DNA of 16,232 bases from an uncultured Collinsella sp. (lineage in GTDB: Bacteria > Actinomycetota > Coriobacteriia > Coriobacteriales > Coriobacteriaceae). Location: the NCBI GenBank assembly GCA_902494685.1, contig CABUUE010000010.1:1-16232 (forward strand), read 5' to 3'. Below the pieces are notes generated by a model. The model saw only the letters and a program-made list of their open reading frames with translations, made no database searches and was not told where the DNA came from. Below, piece after piece: positions 1 to 7,109 of the stretch (position 1 is the stretch's first letter; each line of letters begins with the position of its first letter). The position numbers and the translations under genes were made by a program.

Positions 1-23
1 TTAATGTGCTCTCCGTGCGAGCA

Positions 24-64
24 GGACTGCCCGAGCAGGCAACCTTATGCCTCTCGGGCTGTCC
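24..64. other. Imperfect hairpin downstream of the cell-wall hydrolase gene
   Basis: The arms are GGAC-T-GCCCGAG-C-AGGCA (24-41) and TGCCT-CTCGGGC-T-GTCC (48-64), around a 6-nt loop, with one T-T mismatch and one bulged C. It begins 16 nt past the stop of the minus-strand gene ending at 80. It could end or protect that transcript, but there is no clear U-run on the minus side, so a factor-independent terminator call is weak. The rest of 1-79 shows no gene. Confidence 0.45.
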
Positions 65-79
65 CGGACCAAGCCGCAG

Positions 80-1285
80 CTACGACAGCGCAATACCGCC
101 GAGCCAGCCCCAACGCACGCCAGAGCCAGTGCCATAGAAGCTAATAAACGAATCGAGCGACTTAGACGTAATGGCACCCTCGTTGCTCATAACGATGCCG
201 CCGCCAACGTAGATACCCACATGACCGTAGATAAGGCCCGGAGCACCCGTGCCGCTGTGCGAGGAATCGGCCACGATCATGCCCACCTGCAGCGCCGAGC
301 GGTCGGAGCTATAGCACCATGCGTTAAACATATCGCACGCGTTACCGCCAAAGTAGCCAACGCCGGCGTTACGGAAGACATTGGTAACCCACGCCGCGCA
401 CCAGTTCTGACCCGGCGAAGGCGTGGAGTAGCACGCGTTGACGACGGCCTGCTGTTTGCCCGAGCCGGCATTCTGTTGCGGGGTTCCGGGCGCATACGAT
501 CCGCCACCCGAGCTTGAACCACCCGAGTAGGAATTGTTCTTGTTCGCGGCAGCCGCGGCAGCGGCAGCCTTCCTAGCGGCCTCCTCAGCCTGGGCGGCAG
601 CGAGGATCTCGGAATCGCGCTGAGCCATGAGCTCCTTGACGTCGTCGGAAAGACCGTTCAGCACGGTCTGGACTTCTTGCTGCTTGGCCTGCATATCCTG
701 CATCTGAGCCGTCTGCTGGTCCTTGAGTTTCTCCAGGTCGGCCTTTTGCGCTTCGAGCTCGGTCTTCTGTGCGTCGAGCTCAGCCTGAATCGTCTGGATA
801 TCCTCGATGGCATCGCGGTCGCTCTTGTTGATCTTCTCAACGTAATGCGCGTTGGCGACGAGTTCCTCAAACGAGCCAGAGGCCAGCAGCAGCGACAGGA
901 TATTCGTGCCACCGGACTTGTAGCTGGCGGCCACGCGATCGGAAAGGTCGTTGCGCTTCTTCTTGAGCTCGGCCTTCTTTTCATCGATCTGGGCCTGCGT
1001 GTCGTCAATCTTGCCCTGGACATTCTCGATGTCGTTGAGGGTCTGGGCATTCTTGTTGGCCAGCGCCGCATACTCATTTGCGATGCTGTCGAGCTGGGCC
1101 TGAACCTCGTCGAGCTGGGCCTGGGCGGCATTCAGTTTATCGGTGGTTTCTTTGGAAGCCTCCGCCGCATGGGCGCGAGCGGGCAGGCCAAAAAGAACTG
1201 CCGCAGAAGCGGCGCCGAACAGGGCCTTGAGGGCGGTGCGGCGCGAGAGCTCCTGGGAAAGGATGGAATCGCTGTTTGGTGACAT
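80..1285 (-). CDS. Secreted coiled-coil cell-wall hydrolase, CHAP/NlpC-like C-terminal domain
   Basis: A 401-residue exported protein, probably a peptidoglycan hydrolase or amidase acting at the cell wall. Residues 1-40 form a signal peptide with a twin-arginine stretch (SRRTALK, about 14-20), a hydrophobic core and an AHA-AE cleavage site near residue 40, suggesting Tat export. Residues about 45-245 are a long heptad-rich coiled coil (repeats of the type LDEVQAQLD), as in PcsB-like hydrolases, ending in an Ala run. A Gly/Ser-rich linker (250-275) follows. The C-terminal domain (about 276-401) has a likely nucleophile Cys296 in NWCAAWV and His355 in YGHVGIYVG, the Cys/His arrangement of CHAP and NlpC/P60 peptidases. 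The ATG is preceded by GGAG at good spacing. The gene diverges from galE. The exact hydrolase subfamily and cleaved bond are not certain; the architecture is. Confidence 0.85.
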   Translation of the reverse strand: MSPNSDSILSQELSRRTALKALFGAASAAVLFGLPARAHAAEASKETTDKLNAAQAQLDEVQAQLDSIANEYAALANKNAQTLNDIENVQGKIDDTQAQIDEKKAELKKKRNDLSDRVAASYKSGGTNILSLLLASGSFEELVANAHYVEKINKSDRDAIEDIQTIQAELDAQKTELEAQKADLEKLKDQQTAQMQDMQAKQQEVQTVLNGLSDDVKELMAQRDSEILAAAQAEEAARKAAAAAAAANKNNSYSGGSSSGGGSYAPGTPQQNAGSGKQQAVVNACYSTPSPGQNWCAAWVTNVFRNAGVGYFGGNACDMFNAWCYSSDRSALQVGMIVADSSHSGTGAPGLIYGHVGIYVGGGIVMSNEGAITSKSLDSFISFYGTGSGVRWGWLGGIALS

Positions 1286-1329
1286 ATGTACTCCGTTACA
1301 TGTTTATTTATATGTCGCTCAACTCATAC

Positions 1330-1357
1330 ATATTAGCGTACATATGGCGCGTCCCAA
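1330..1357 (-). promoter_or_regulatory. Candidate promoter of the cell-wall hydrolase gene
   Basis: Reading the minus strand, TTGGGA (1357-1352) is followed after 16 nt by TAATAT (1335-1330), about 45 nt before the ATG at 1285. The surrounding sequence is AT-rich compared with the genes and contains short ACATATG/CATATGT repeats. Assigned by eye from consensus only. Confidence 0.4.
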
Positions 1358-1508
1358 CGATTTCCACGAACGGCAGGAAACTACAAGGTCAGCGGCTCGC
1401 AAGCAAATGCCAAAGATCAGGTTATGCGTACGCAAGCTCTTCTATGAGAACGTTAACATAGTCCTCTGCTTTTCCTACAGCGCATGATTTGGGCGTCCCT
1501 GCCTGCGC

Positions 1509-1514
1509 TATACT
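1509..1514 (+). promoter_or_regulatory. Candidate -10 box of galE
   Basis: TATACT lies 37 nt before the galE ATG at 1552. No good -35 box is found at 16-18 nt; TTGGGC at 1489-1494 is only 14 nt away. A weak call. Confidence 0.35.
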
Positions 1515-1551
1515 CCCCTCTAGAAGTGTTCCTGATTCGATAGGAGACTAC

Positions 1552-2613
1552 ATGTCCAAAGCACTCGACCCCAAAGACACCTGCGTCCTCGTTACCGGCG
1601 GCGCCGGCTTTATCGGCTCGCACACCGTCGTTCAGCTGCTCGAGGGCGGCTACCAGGTCGTCATCGTCGATGACCTTTCCAACTCCAGCGCCGTCGCCGT
1701 CGACCGCGTCAAGACCATCGTGGGCGAAGAGGCTGCCAAGAACCTCACCTTCTACGAGGCCAACGTGCTCGACCGCGAGGCCATGAACAAGATCTTCGAC
1801 ACCCATCAGATCGACCGCGTCATCCACTTCGCCGGCTTTAAGGCCGTCGGCGAGTCGGTGAGCAAGCCCGTCGAGTACTACCACAACAACATCGAGAACA
1901 CCCTGGTGCTCATCGACGTCATGCGCAACCATGGCTGCAAGTCCATCATCTTCTCGAGCTCCTCGACCGTCTACGGCGACCCGGACAACCCGCCCGTCAC
2001 CGAGGAGGATCCTAAGAAGCCCGCGACCAACCCCTATGGTTGGACCAAGTGGATGATCGAGCAGATCCTTATGGACGTCCACACCGCCGACCCCGAGTGG
2101 GACGTCGTGTTACTCCGTTATTTCAATCCCATCGGCGCCCATCCGTCGGGCCTGATCGGCGAGGACCCCAAGGGCATCCCCAACAACCTGGTGCCTTATG
2201 TCGCCCAGGTCGCCGTGGGCAAGCTCGAGGCCGTTCAGGTCTTTGGCAACGACTACCCCACCCCCGACGGCACCGGCGTGCGTGACTACATCCACGTGTG
2301 CGATCTGGCCTCTGGTCACGTTGCCGCCCTTAACTGGATGAACGGCAAAACCGGCGTCGAGATCTTTAACCTGGGCACCGGCACCGGCACCTCGGTACTC
2401 GAGGTCGTCGCCGCCTTCTCCAAGGCTTGTGGCAAGGAGCTGCCCTATGTGATCCGCGAGCGCCGCGCCGGCGACATCGCTGCCAACTGGTGCGATGCCT
2501 CCAAGGCCGAGCGCATGATGGGCTGGAAGGCCCAGTACGACATCGCGGACATGTGCCGCGATAGCTGGAACTGGCAGAGCCACAACCCCAACGGCTTCGC
2601 CGACGCCGAGTAG
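1552..2613 (+). CDS. galE: UDP-glucose 4-epimerase
   Basis: Interconverts UDP-galactose and UDP-glucose with bound NAD in the Leloir pathway, in the cytoplasm. The product is 353 residues, near the usual 330-350 of the family. It has the Rossmann nucleotide motif TGGAGFIG (Gly16, Gly19, Gly22), VIHFAGFKAVGES (about 90-102), the SSSSTVYGDP segment with the catalytic Ser/Thr (about 136-144) and the SDR pair Tyr162-Lys166 in NPYGWTK. The start is the ATG at 1552, preceded by TAGGAGA with 5-6 nt spacing. The frame is open upstream to 1489, but that extension has no comparable ribosome site and adds 21 residues not seen in the family. It is a single-gene transcript with a strong terminator. UDP-glucose links it loosely to the glucan genes downstream. 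Confidence 0.95.
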   Translation: MSKALDPKDTCVLVTGGAGFIGSHTVVQLLEGGYQVVIVDDLSNSSAVAVDRVKTIVGEEAAKNLTFYEANVLDREAMNKIFDTHQIDRVIHFAGFKAVGESVSKPVEYYHNNIENTLVLIDVMRNHGCKSIIFSSSSTVYGDPDNPPVTEEDPKKPATNPYGWTKWMIEQILMDVHTADPEWDVVLLRYFNPIGAHPSGLIGEDPKGIPNNLVPYVAQVAVGKLEAVQVFGNDYPTPDGTGVRDYIHVCDLASGHVAALNWMNGKTGVEIFNLGTGTGTSVLEVVAAFSKACGKELPYVIRERRAGDIAANWCDASKAERMMGWKAQYDIADMCRDSWNWQSHNPNGFADAE

Positions 2614-2635
2614 CAAAAACCTACATACCGCTCTT

Positions 2636-2670
2636 GCCCCGATCTCACGTTGTGAGGTCGGGGCTTTTTT
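2636..2670 (+). terminator. Rho-independent terminator of galE
   Basis: A 13-bp stem with arms 2636-2648 (GCCCCGATCTCAC) and 2652-2664 (GTGAGGTCGGGGC), one T-G wobble, a 3-nt loop and six Ts (2665-2670). It starts 22 nt after the galE stop. Confidence 0.93.
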
Positions 2671-2719
2671 CATGGCATGTAACCATTCGCCGAAAATCGA
2701 CCAACTTTTTTATCTTGCC

Positions 2720-2749
2720 TGTACATGTTTAAACAACATGTTTTACAAT
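2720..2749 (+). promoter_or_regulatory. Probable malQ promoter overlapped by an operator
   Basis: A -10 box TACAAT (2744-2749) has a candidate -35 TGTACA (2720-2725) 18 nt upstream. The palindrome TGTTTAAACA sits in the spacer, where a bound repressor would block RNA polymerase. The -35 match is only four of six. Confidence 0.55.
2725..2736. promoter_or_regulatory. Operator-like palindrome upstream of malQ
   Basis: ATGTTTAAACAA matches 11 of 12 positions of the motif TTGTTTAAACAA shared by the sugar-gene promoters in this window. It lies between the -35 and -10 boxes. It is the likely binding site of the GntR/UTRA regulator encoded at 11782-12501; that pairing is inferred. Confidence 0.6.
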
Positions 2750-2834
2750 AGGCGTATCGAATCAGAACATCGGAGGCGGACTGCGCACCCATCGGCAGGC
2801 CGACCCCACAACAAGAAGGTTGGTGAGCGCATTC

Positions 2835-4340
2835 ATGGAGCGTGCAAGCGGCGTCCTCATGCCCGTCTCATCTCTGCCCGGACCATACGGAATCGGCGGC
2901 TTTGGCTGGAATGCCTACGACTTCGTCGATTTTCTCGCCTCGTGCAAACAACATTACTGGCAGATTCTGCCCCTTACGACGACCAGCTATGGCGATTCGC
3001 CCTATCAGTCGTTCTCGGCCCGCGCAGGAAACCCCAACTTTATCGACTTTGCCGAGTTTATCGAGGCAGGGTATCTGGAGCAGCGCGATATCGATGGCGT
3101 GTATCTGGGATCCGACCCCAGTAACGTCGACTACGGTGCTATCTTTGGCGGCCGTCGTCAGATTCTCGACCGCGCCGCTGAGCGCTTTGCTGCCGACAAG
3201 CCGGCCGATTTCGATGACTTTATCCAGGCCAACGAGGACTGGCTCATCCCCTACTGTGAGTTCATGACCGTCAAAGAGGAGTGCGGTCTCAAGGCGTTTT
3301 GGGAGTGGCCCGCGGAGCTCCGCACCCGCGGCGAGGCTTCCGCCAAGGTCTGCGCCGACCATCCGGAGCGTATGCTCTACCACCAGATGACGCAGTACTT
3401 CTTCGATCGCCAATGGAGCCGCCTCAAGGCCTATGCCAACGAGCGCGACATTCTCATCATCGGCGACCTGCCCATCTATGTCTCGCGTGACTCCGTCGAG
3501 ATGTGGGCGACGCCTGAGCTCTTTAAGATCGACGCCGCCGGCAATCCGGTGAGCGTCGCCGGCACGCCGCCCGACCAGTTCTCGGCCACCGGCCAGTACT
3601 GGGGCAACCCCATCTACGACTGGGACGCCATGGAGTCCGACGGCTTCTCCTGGTGGGAGGGCCGCATTCGCGCCGCCCTCGACATGTACGACGTCATCCG
3701 CCTGGATCACTTCCGCGGCTTCGAGGCCTATTGGGAGGTGCCGTTCTCCTCGCCCGATTCGTCCTACGGTTCGTGGACGCAGGGTCCCGGCCTCAAGTTC
3801 TTCAAGACGCTCGAGAAAAAACTCGACACGCTGCCCATCATCGCCGAGGACCTGGGCTTCCTCACCCCCGGCGTCATCGATATGCGCGACACCTCGGGCT
3901 TCCCCGGCATGAAGATCTTGCAGTTTGCCTTTGAGGGCACCAACTCGTATTACCTGCCGCATAACTATATCGCCAATACCGTCGCCTATGTAGGCACGCA
4001 CGACAACGAGACGGCGCGCGGTTGGTTCGAGGGTACGGCCACTCCGCGTCAGCGCGAGCAGGCAGCCCTGTACACCCACCAGCAGGCAGGCGAGTCCATA
4101 GCCGACGCGCTCAACCGAACCATCGCCGCCAGCGTGAGCGATACCTGCATTTACACCATGCAGGACCTGCTCAATCTGGGCAACGAGGCGCGTATCAACA
4201 CCCCCGCCACCCTAGGCGGCAACTGGACCTGGCGCATGCTCGATGGTGCCATCACCCGCGAGCTCGAGCACAAGCTTACCGACTGGACCGAGACCTACTT
4301 CCGTATCCCGTCGGAAGCCGAAATCGAGCTTCCCCAATAG
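2835..4340 (+). CDS. malQ: 4-alpha-glucanotransferase (amylomaltase, GH77)
   Basis: Transfers alpha-1,4-glucan segments between malto-oligosaccharides and releases glucose, in the cytoplasm. It makes longer chains from maltose and maltotriose that the phosphorylase can use. The product is 501 residues, typical of bacterial GH77. It opens with the family signature MERASGVLMPVSSLPGPYGIG. The expected catalytic residues are Asp291 in IRLDHFRG (nucleophile), Glu338 in IIAEDLG (acid/base) and Asp390 in THDNE. I chose the ATG at 2835 because the protein then begins where homologues do, and GGTGA (2822-2826) lies 8 nt upstream. In-frame TTG 2820 and GTG 2823 are too close to the AAGAAGG stretch. glgP follows 128 nt downstream, and an operator-covered promoter lies upstream. 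Confidence 0.95.
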   Translation: MERASGVLMPVSSLPGPYGIGGFGWNAYDFVDFLASCKQHYWQILPLTTTSYGDSPYQSFSARAGNPNFIDFAEFIEAGYLEQRDIDGVYLGSDPSNVDYGAIFGGRRQILDRAAERFAADKPADFDDFIQANEDWLIPYCEFMTVKEECGLKAFWEWPAELRTRGEASAKVCADHPERMLYHQMTQYFFDRQWSRLKAYANERDILIIGDLPIYVSRDSVEMWATPELFKIDAAGNPVSVAGTPPDQFSATGQYWGNPIYDWDAMESDGFSWWEGRIRAALDMYDVIRLDHFRGFEAYWEVPFSSPDSSYGSWTQGPGLKFFKTLEKKLDTLPIIAEDLGFLTPGVIDMRDTSGFPGMKILQFAFEGTNSYYLPHNYIANTVAYVGTHDNETARGWFEGTATPRQREQAALYTHQQAGESIADALNRTIAASVSDTCIYTMQDLLNLGNEARINTPATLGGNWTWRMLDGAITRELEHKLTDWTETYFRIPSEAEIELPQ

Positions 4341-4387
4341 GAGCCACCGCGCCCGAACCCACCACACCGTGCGGACGCGCTTGCTTA

Positions 4388-4427
4388 CCCGCGCGAGGCC
4401 ACCCCAATCCCCTCGCGCGGGCTTCTT
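4388..4427 (+). terminator. Hairpin between malQ and glgP, weak terminator or attenuator
   Basis: A perfect 11-bp stem, CCCGCGCGAGG (4388-4398) with CCTCGCGCGGG (4411-4421), 12-nt loop, followed by CTTCTT. The T-tract is poor, so some transcripts probably read through into glgP. It could also protect the malQ message. Confidence 0.55.
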
Positions 4428-4441
4428 ATGAATTGCAGACA

Positions 4442-4459
4442 TGTAATCAACCCATTACA
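4442..4459. repeat. Inverted repeat next to the glgP ribosome site
   Basis: TGTAAT and ATTACA flank CAACCC and end immediately before GGAGG. It could be an operator half-site pair or a small RNA hairpin tuning glgP translation. Its function is unknown. Confidence 0.4.
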
Positions 4460-4468
4460 GGAGGAAAC

Positions 4469-6736
4469 ATGCCCCGTATCGATCTCGCAGAACTTGCCGA
4501 GCAGTCTTTTGGCATCTCGCTCGAGCAGCTCGATGACCGTCGCATTTACAAACTGCTTGTTAAGCTCGTGCAGAAGCGCTCAGCCGCCTGCCCGCTCAAC
4601 AATGGCAAGAAAAAGCTTTATTACATCTCCGCCGAATTCTTGATCGGCAAGCTGCTCATCAACAACATGATCGACCTCGGTATCTATAGCGAGGTTAAGG
4701 ACCAGCTCACCGCCGCGGGCCACGACCTCAATAAGATTGAGGAGTTTGAGGTCGAACCGTCGCTCGGCAACGGCGGCCTGGGCCGCCTGGCCGCGTGCTT
4801 CCTGGATTCCATCGCCACGCTGGGCCTGACCGGCGACGGCGTGGGCCTCAACTACCACTACGGCCTGTTCCGCCAGCGCTTTGTCGACAATCAGCAGAAG
4901 GCCGTCCCCGACGAGTGGCTCGGCGAGCAGGATATCCTGATCGATGACGACCGCTCCTACACTGTTGAGTTCGGCGACTTTGCCGTCACCTCCAAGCTCG
5001 TCAACATCGACGTGCCTGGCTATGGCCAGCCCGCCAAGAATCGCCTGCGCCTGTTCGACCTGGCGAGTGTCGACGACGGCCTGGTACCCGGCAGCTCCAT
5101 CGACTTCGACAAGACCGAGATCGCCAAGAACCTCACCTTGTTCCTCTACCCCGACGATTCTGACGAGCAGGGCCGCCTGCTTCGCATCTACCAGGAATAC
5201 TTCATGGTGAGCAACGCCGCCCAGCTCCTGATCGACGAGGCCATCGAGCGCGGCAGCAACCTGCACGATCTGGCCGACTACGCCGTGGTCCAGATTAACG
5301 ATACGCACCCCACCATGGTCATCCCCGAGCTCATTCGCTTGCTCACCACCAAGCACGACATCGAGTTTGACGAGGCCGTGACCATCGTACGCTCCATGGT
5401 CGCCTACACTAACCACACGATTCTTGCCGAGGCGCTCGAAAAGTGGCCGCTCACCAGCCTGCAGAAGGTCTCCCCTGCCATCGCCGACATTATCGTCAAG
5501 CTCGATGAGATCGCAAAGGCCGAGCACGACGACCCGCGCGTTGCCATCATCGACGAATACGACACCGTCCACATGGCCCACATGGACATCCACTTTGGCT
5601 TCTCCATCAACGGCGTCGCCGCACTCCACACCAAAATCCTGGAGGACACCGAGCTTCATCCGTTCTACGAAATCTACCCCGAGAAGTTCTCCAACAAGAC
5701 CAACGGCATCACCTTCCGCCGCTGGATCCAGGGAGCCAACCCCGCGCTCGCCAGCCTGCTCGACGATGTGATCGGTACCGATTGGCGCAGCACCGGCGAC
5801 TTGAGCAAGCTCGCCGACTTCGCCGACGATAAGAGTATTCTTGAGCGCCTGGCCGCCACCAAGGCCGAGGCAAAGACCATCATGCGCCAGTTCATGGCGC
5901 TCGATCAGGGTGTGACGATCCCCTCCAACGCCATCATCGATGTTCAGGTCAAGCGTATCCACGAGTACAAGCGCCAGCAGATGCTCGCGCTCTACATCAT
6001 CTGGAAGTACCTCGACATCAAGAACGGTAACAGACCTAAGCACCCCGTCACCATCATCTTTGGCGGCAAGGCAGCGCCTGCCTATACCATCGCTCAGGAC
6101 ATCATCCACCTCATCCTGACGCTTTCCCAGTGGATCGCAAACGACCCCGACGTGGCTCCCTACCTCCAGGTCGTCATGATCGAGAACTACAACGTCACTG
6201 CTGCCGAGCGCGTGATCCCCGCTGCCGACATCTCCGAGCAAATCAGCCTGGCCTCCAAAGAGGCGAGCGGCACTTCCAACATGAAGTTCATGCTCAACGG
6301 CGCTTTGACCCTGTGCACGCTCGACGGTGCCAACGTGGAGATTGCCGAGCTCGTGGGCGACGAGAACATCTATACCTTTGGCGCCTCGTCCAAACAGGTC
6401 GAGCAACTCTACGCCGACGGCACCTATGACGCCGGCGCGCTCTACTGCAAGCCCGGCATTAAACTGCTGGTGGACTTCATCACCAACCCGGCCTTTATGG
6501 CGACCGGCAACGCGGAGCGCCTGCAGCGTCTGCACGACGACATCAAGGGTAAGGACTGGTTTATGGCCCTACTCGACATTGAGGAATACATCCAGACCAA
6601 GGAGCGCGTGCTAGCCGACTACGAGGACCAGGACGCCTGGATGCGCAAGGCGCTGATCAACATCGCCAACGCCGGCACCTTCTCGTCCGACCGCACGATC
6701 TCCCAGTACAACGACGAGATCTGGCACCTGAGCTAA
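4469..6736 (+). CDS. glgP: Glycogen/starch/maltodextrin phosphorylase (GT35)
   Basis: Removes terminal glucose from alpha-1,4-glucans with phosphate, giving glucose-1-phosphate; PLP-dependent and cytoplasmic. The product is 755 residues, a little shorter than the roughly 800 of the E. coli enzymes. Recognisable family segments are EPSLGNGGLGRLAACFLDS, VQINDTHPTMVIPEL, TNHTILAEALEKW, GFSINGVAALH, NKTNGITFRRW and VKRIHEYKRQ. The PLP-binding Lys606 lies in GTSNMKFMLNGALT. The start is the ATG at 4469 with GGAGG 4 nt upstream. The frame stays open back to 4022 inside malQ, but that stretch is only malQ read out of frame. Its place after malQ suggests the MalP role in maltodextrin use, but glycogen is equally possible, so glgP and malP are both fair names. 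Confidence 0.93.
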   Translation: MPRIDLAELAEQSFGISLEQLDDRRIYKLLVKLVQKRSAACPLNNGKKKLYYISAEFLIGKLLINNMIDLGIYSEVKDQLTAAGHDLNKIEEFEVEPSLGNGGLGRLAACFLDSIATLGLTGDGVGLNYHYGLFRQRFVDNQQKAVPDEWLGEQDILIDDDRSYTVEFGDFAVTSKLVNIDVPGYGQPAKNRLRLFDLASVDDGLVPGSSIDFDKTEIAKNLTLFLYPDDSDEQGRLLRIYQEYFMVSNAAQLLIDEAIERGSNLHDLADYAVVQINDTHPTMVIPELIRLLTTKHDIEFDEAVTIVRSMVAYTNHTILAEALEKWPLTSLQKVSPAIADIIVKLDEIAKAEHDDPRVAIIDEYDTVHMAHMDIHFGFSINGVAALHTKILEDTELHPFYEIYPEKFSNKTNGITFRRWIQGANPALASLLDDVIGTDWRSTGDLSKLADFADDKSILERLAATKAEAKTIMRQFMALDQGVTIPSNAIIDVQVKRIHEYKRQQMLALYIIWKYLDIKNGNRPKHPVTIIFGGKAAPAYTIAQDIIHLILTLSQWIANDPDVAPYLQVVMIENYNVTAAERVIPAADISEQISLASKEASGTSNMKFMLNGALTLCTLDGANVEIAELVGDENIYTFGASSKQVEQLYADGTYDAGALYCKPGIKLLVDFITNPAFMATGNAERLQRLHDDIKGKDWFMALLDIEEYIQTKERVLADYEDQDAWMRKALINIANAGTFSSDRTISQYNDEIWHLS

Positions 6737-6761
6737 TTCGCTTCCCTTACCCATCCTCTTG

Positions 6762-6795
6762 AAAACGGAGTCGCGGCAACGCGGCTCCGTTTTTT
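6762..6795 (+). terminator. Rho-independent terminator of glgP
   Basis: The stem is ACGGAGTCGCG (6765-6775) with CGCGGCTCCGT (6780-6790), one wobble, closed by a GCAA tetraloop. A T-run (6790-6795) follows and AAAA precedes it. It starts 25 nt after the glgP stop. Confidence 0.93.
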
Positions 6796-6835
6796 GTGTC
6801 CCTGTGTTGCCCGTGGCCTGCCTCGACCAAACAAT

Positions 6836-6888
6836 CTCGGTCTGTAACATCTAGCCGGCAAAATTGAGTCTACCTGTTACAGATCGAG
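6836..6888 (-). repeat. 53-bp palindromic element, copy 1 (inverted relative to copy 2)
   Basis: The outer arms CTCGGTCTGTAACA (6836-6849) and TGTTACAGATCGAG (6875-6888) pair over 14 bp with one G-T wobble. Read on the minus strand, this copy aligns base for base, without gaps, with 6916-6968, differing at about a dozen positions, mostly in one inner segment. No ORF lies inside. It looks like a REP- or MITE-like intergenic element; a protein-binding role is possible. Confidence 0.65.
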
Positions 6889-6911
6889 AAGAAAGGACAG
6901 GCAGCTCGACG

Positions 6912-6972
6912 TTGTCTCAATCTGTAACAGGTAGACCCAATTTGGCCCTCCTCCTGTTACAGATTGAGACAA
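6912..6972 (+). repeat. 53-bp palindromic element, copy 2, with perfect 20-bp arms
   Basis: The arms 6912-6931 and 6953-6972 are perfect 20-bp reverse complements, containing CTGTAACAGG and CCTGTTACAG. The 21-nt centre includes TAGACCCAATTTGGCC, which resembles the centre of copy 1 read on the other strand. The two copies lie head to head between the convergent glgP and msmX transcription units. The remainder of 6796-7109 holds the msmX terminator and no gene. Confidence 0.7.
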
Positions 6973-6997
6973 ACTGACAGACGAACGGTCCCAACAC

Positions 6998-7040
6998 AAA
7001 GAAAGGCTCCCCTCTCGCCCAGTGGACGGGAGGGGAGTCT
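6998..7040 (-). terminator. Terminator of the malE-malF-malG-msmX operon
   Basis: On the minus strand, CTCCCCTCCCG (7037-7027) pairs with CGAGAGGGGAG (7017-7007), 11 bp with one wobble and a 9-nt loop. It is followed by CC and then TTTCTTT (7004-6998). It lies about 70 nt past the msmX stop. Confidence 0.8.
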
Positions 7041-7109
7041 TATATGTGACCGCGGCAAAAGGATGGCAATACCGCAGTCGCCCAAAGGGAAGGCCTGGAT
7101 GCACCGGGC

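Noticed and set aside
1..64. Possible tRNA fragment at the left edge
   Set aside because: The hairpin at 24-64 is a single long stem with a 6-nt loop; no cloverleaf, anticodon arm or T-arm consensus can be drawn on either strand.
1489..1551. Upstream start of galE at 1489
   Set aside because: It adds 21 residues not seen in the family and lies across the candidate promoter; ATG 1552 has TAGGAGA at correct spacing.
4022..4468. N-terminal extension of the phosphorylase frame back into malQ
   Set aside because: The stretch is malQ read in another frame, has no family similarity, and the ATG at 4469 has a good GGAGG site and a normal family N terminus.
4580..6535. 651-codon open frame antisense to glgP, and similar long antisense frames at 2868-4079, 7146-8258, 10144-11583, 14114-15283 and 15331-16200
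   Set aside because: High-GC codon bias leaves the opposite strand open. Their translations are low-complexity Val/Gly/Asp/Leu-rich sequence with no recognisable domain, and each lies over a well-identified gene.
6836..6972. Possible CRISPR array
   Set aside because: Only two units, in inverted orientation and each palindromic, with no evenly spaced direct repeats and no cas genes.
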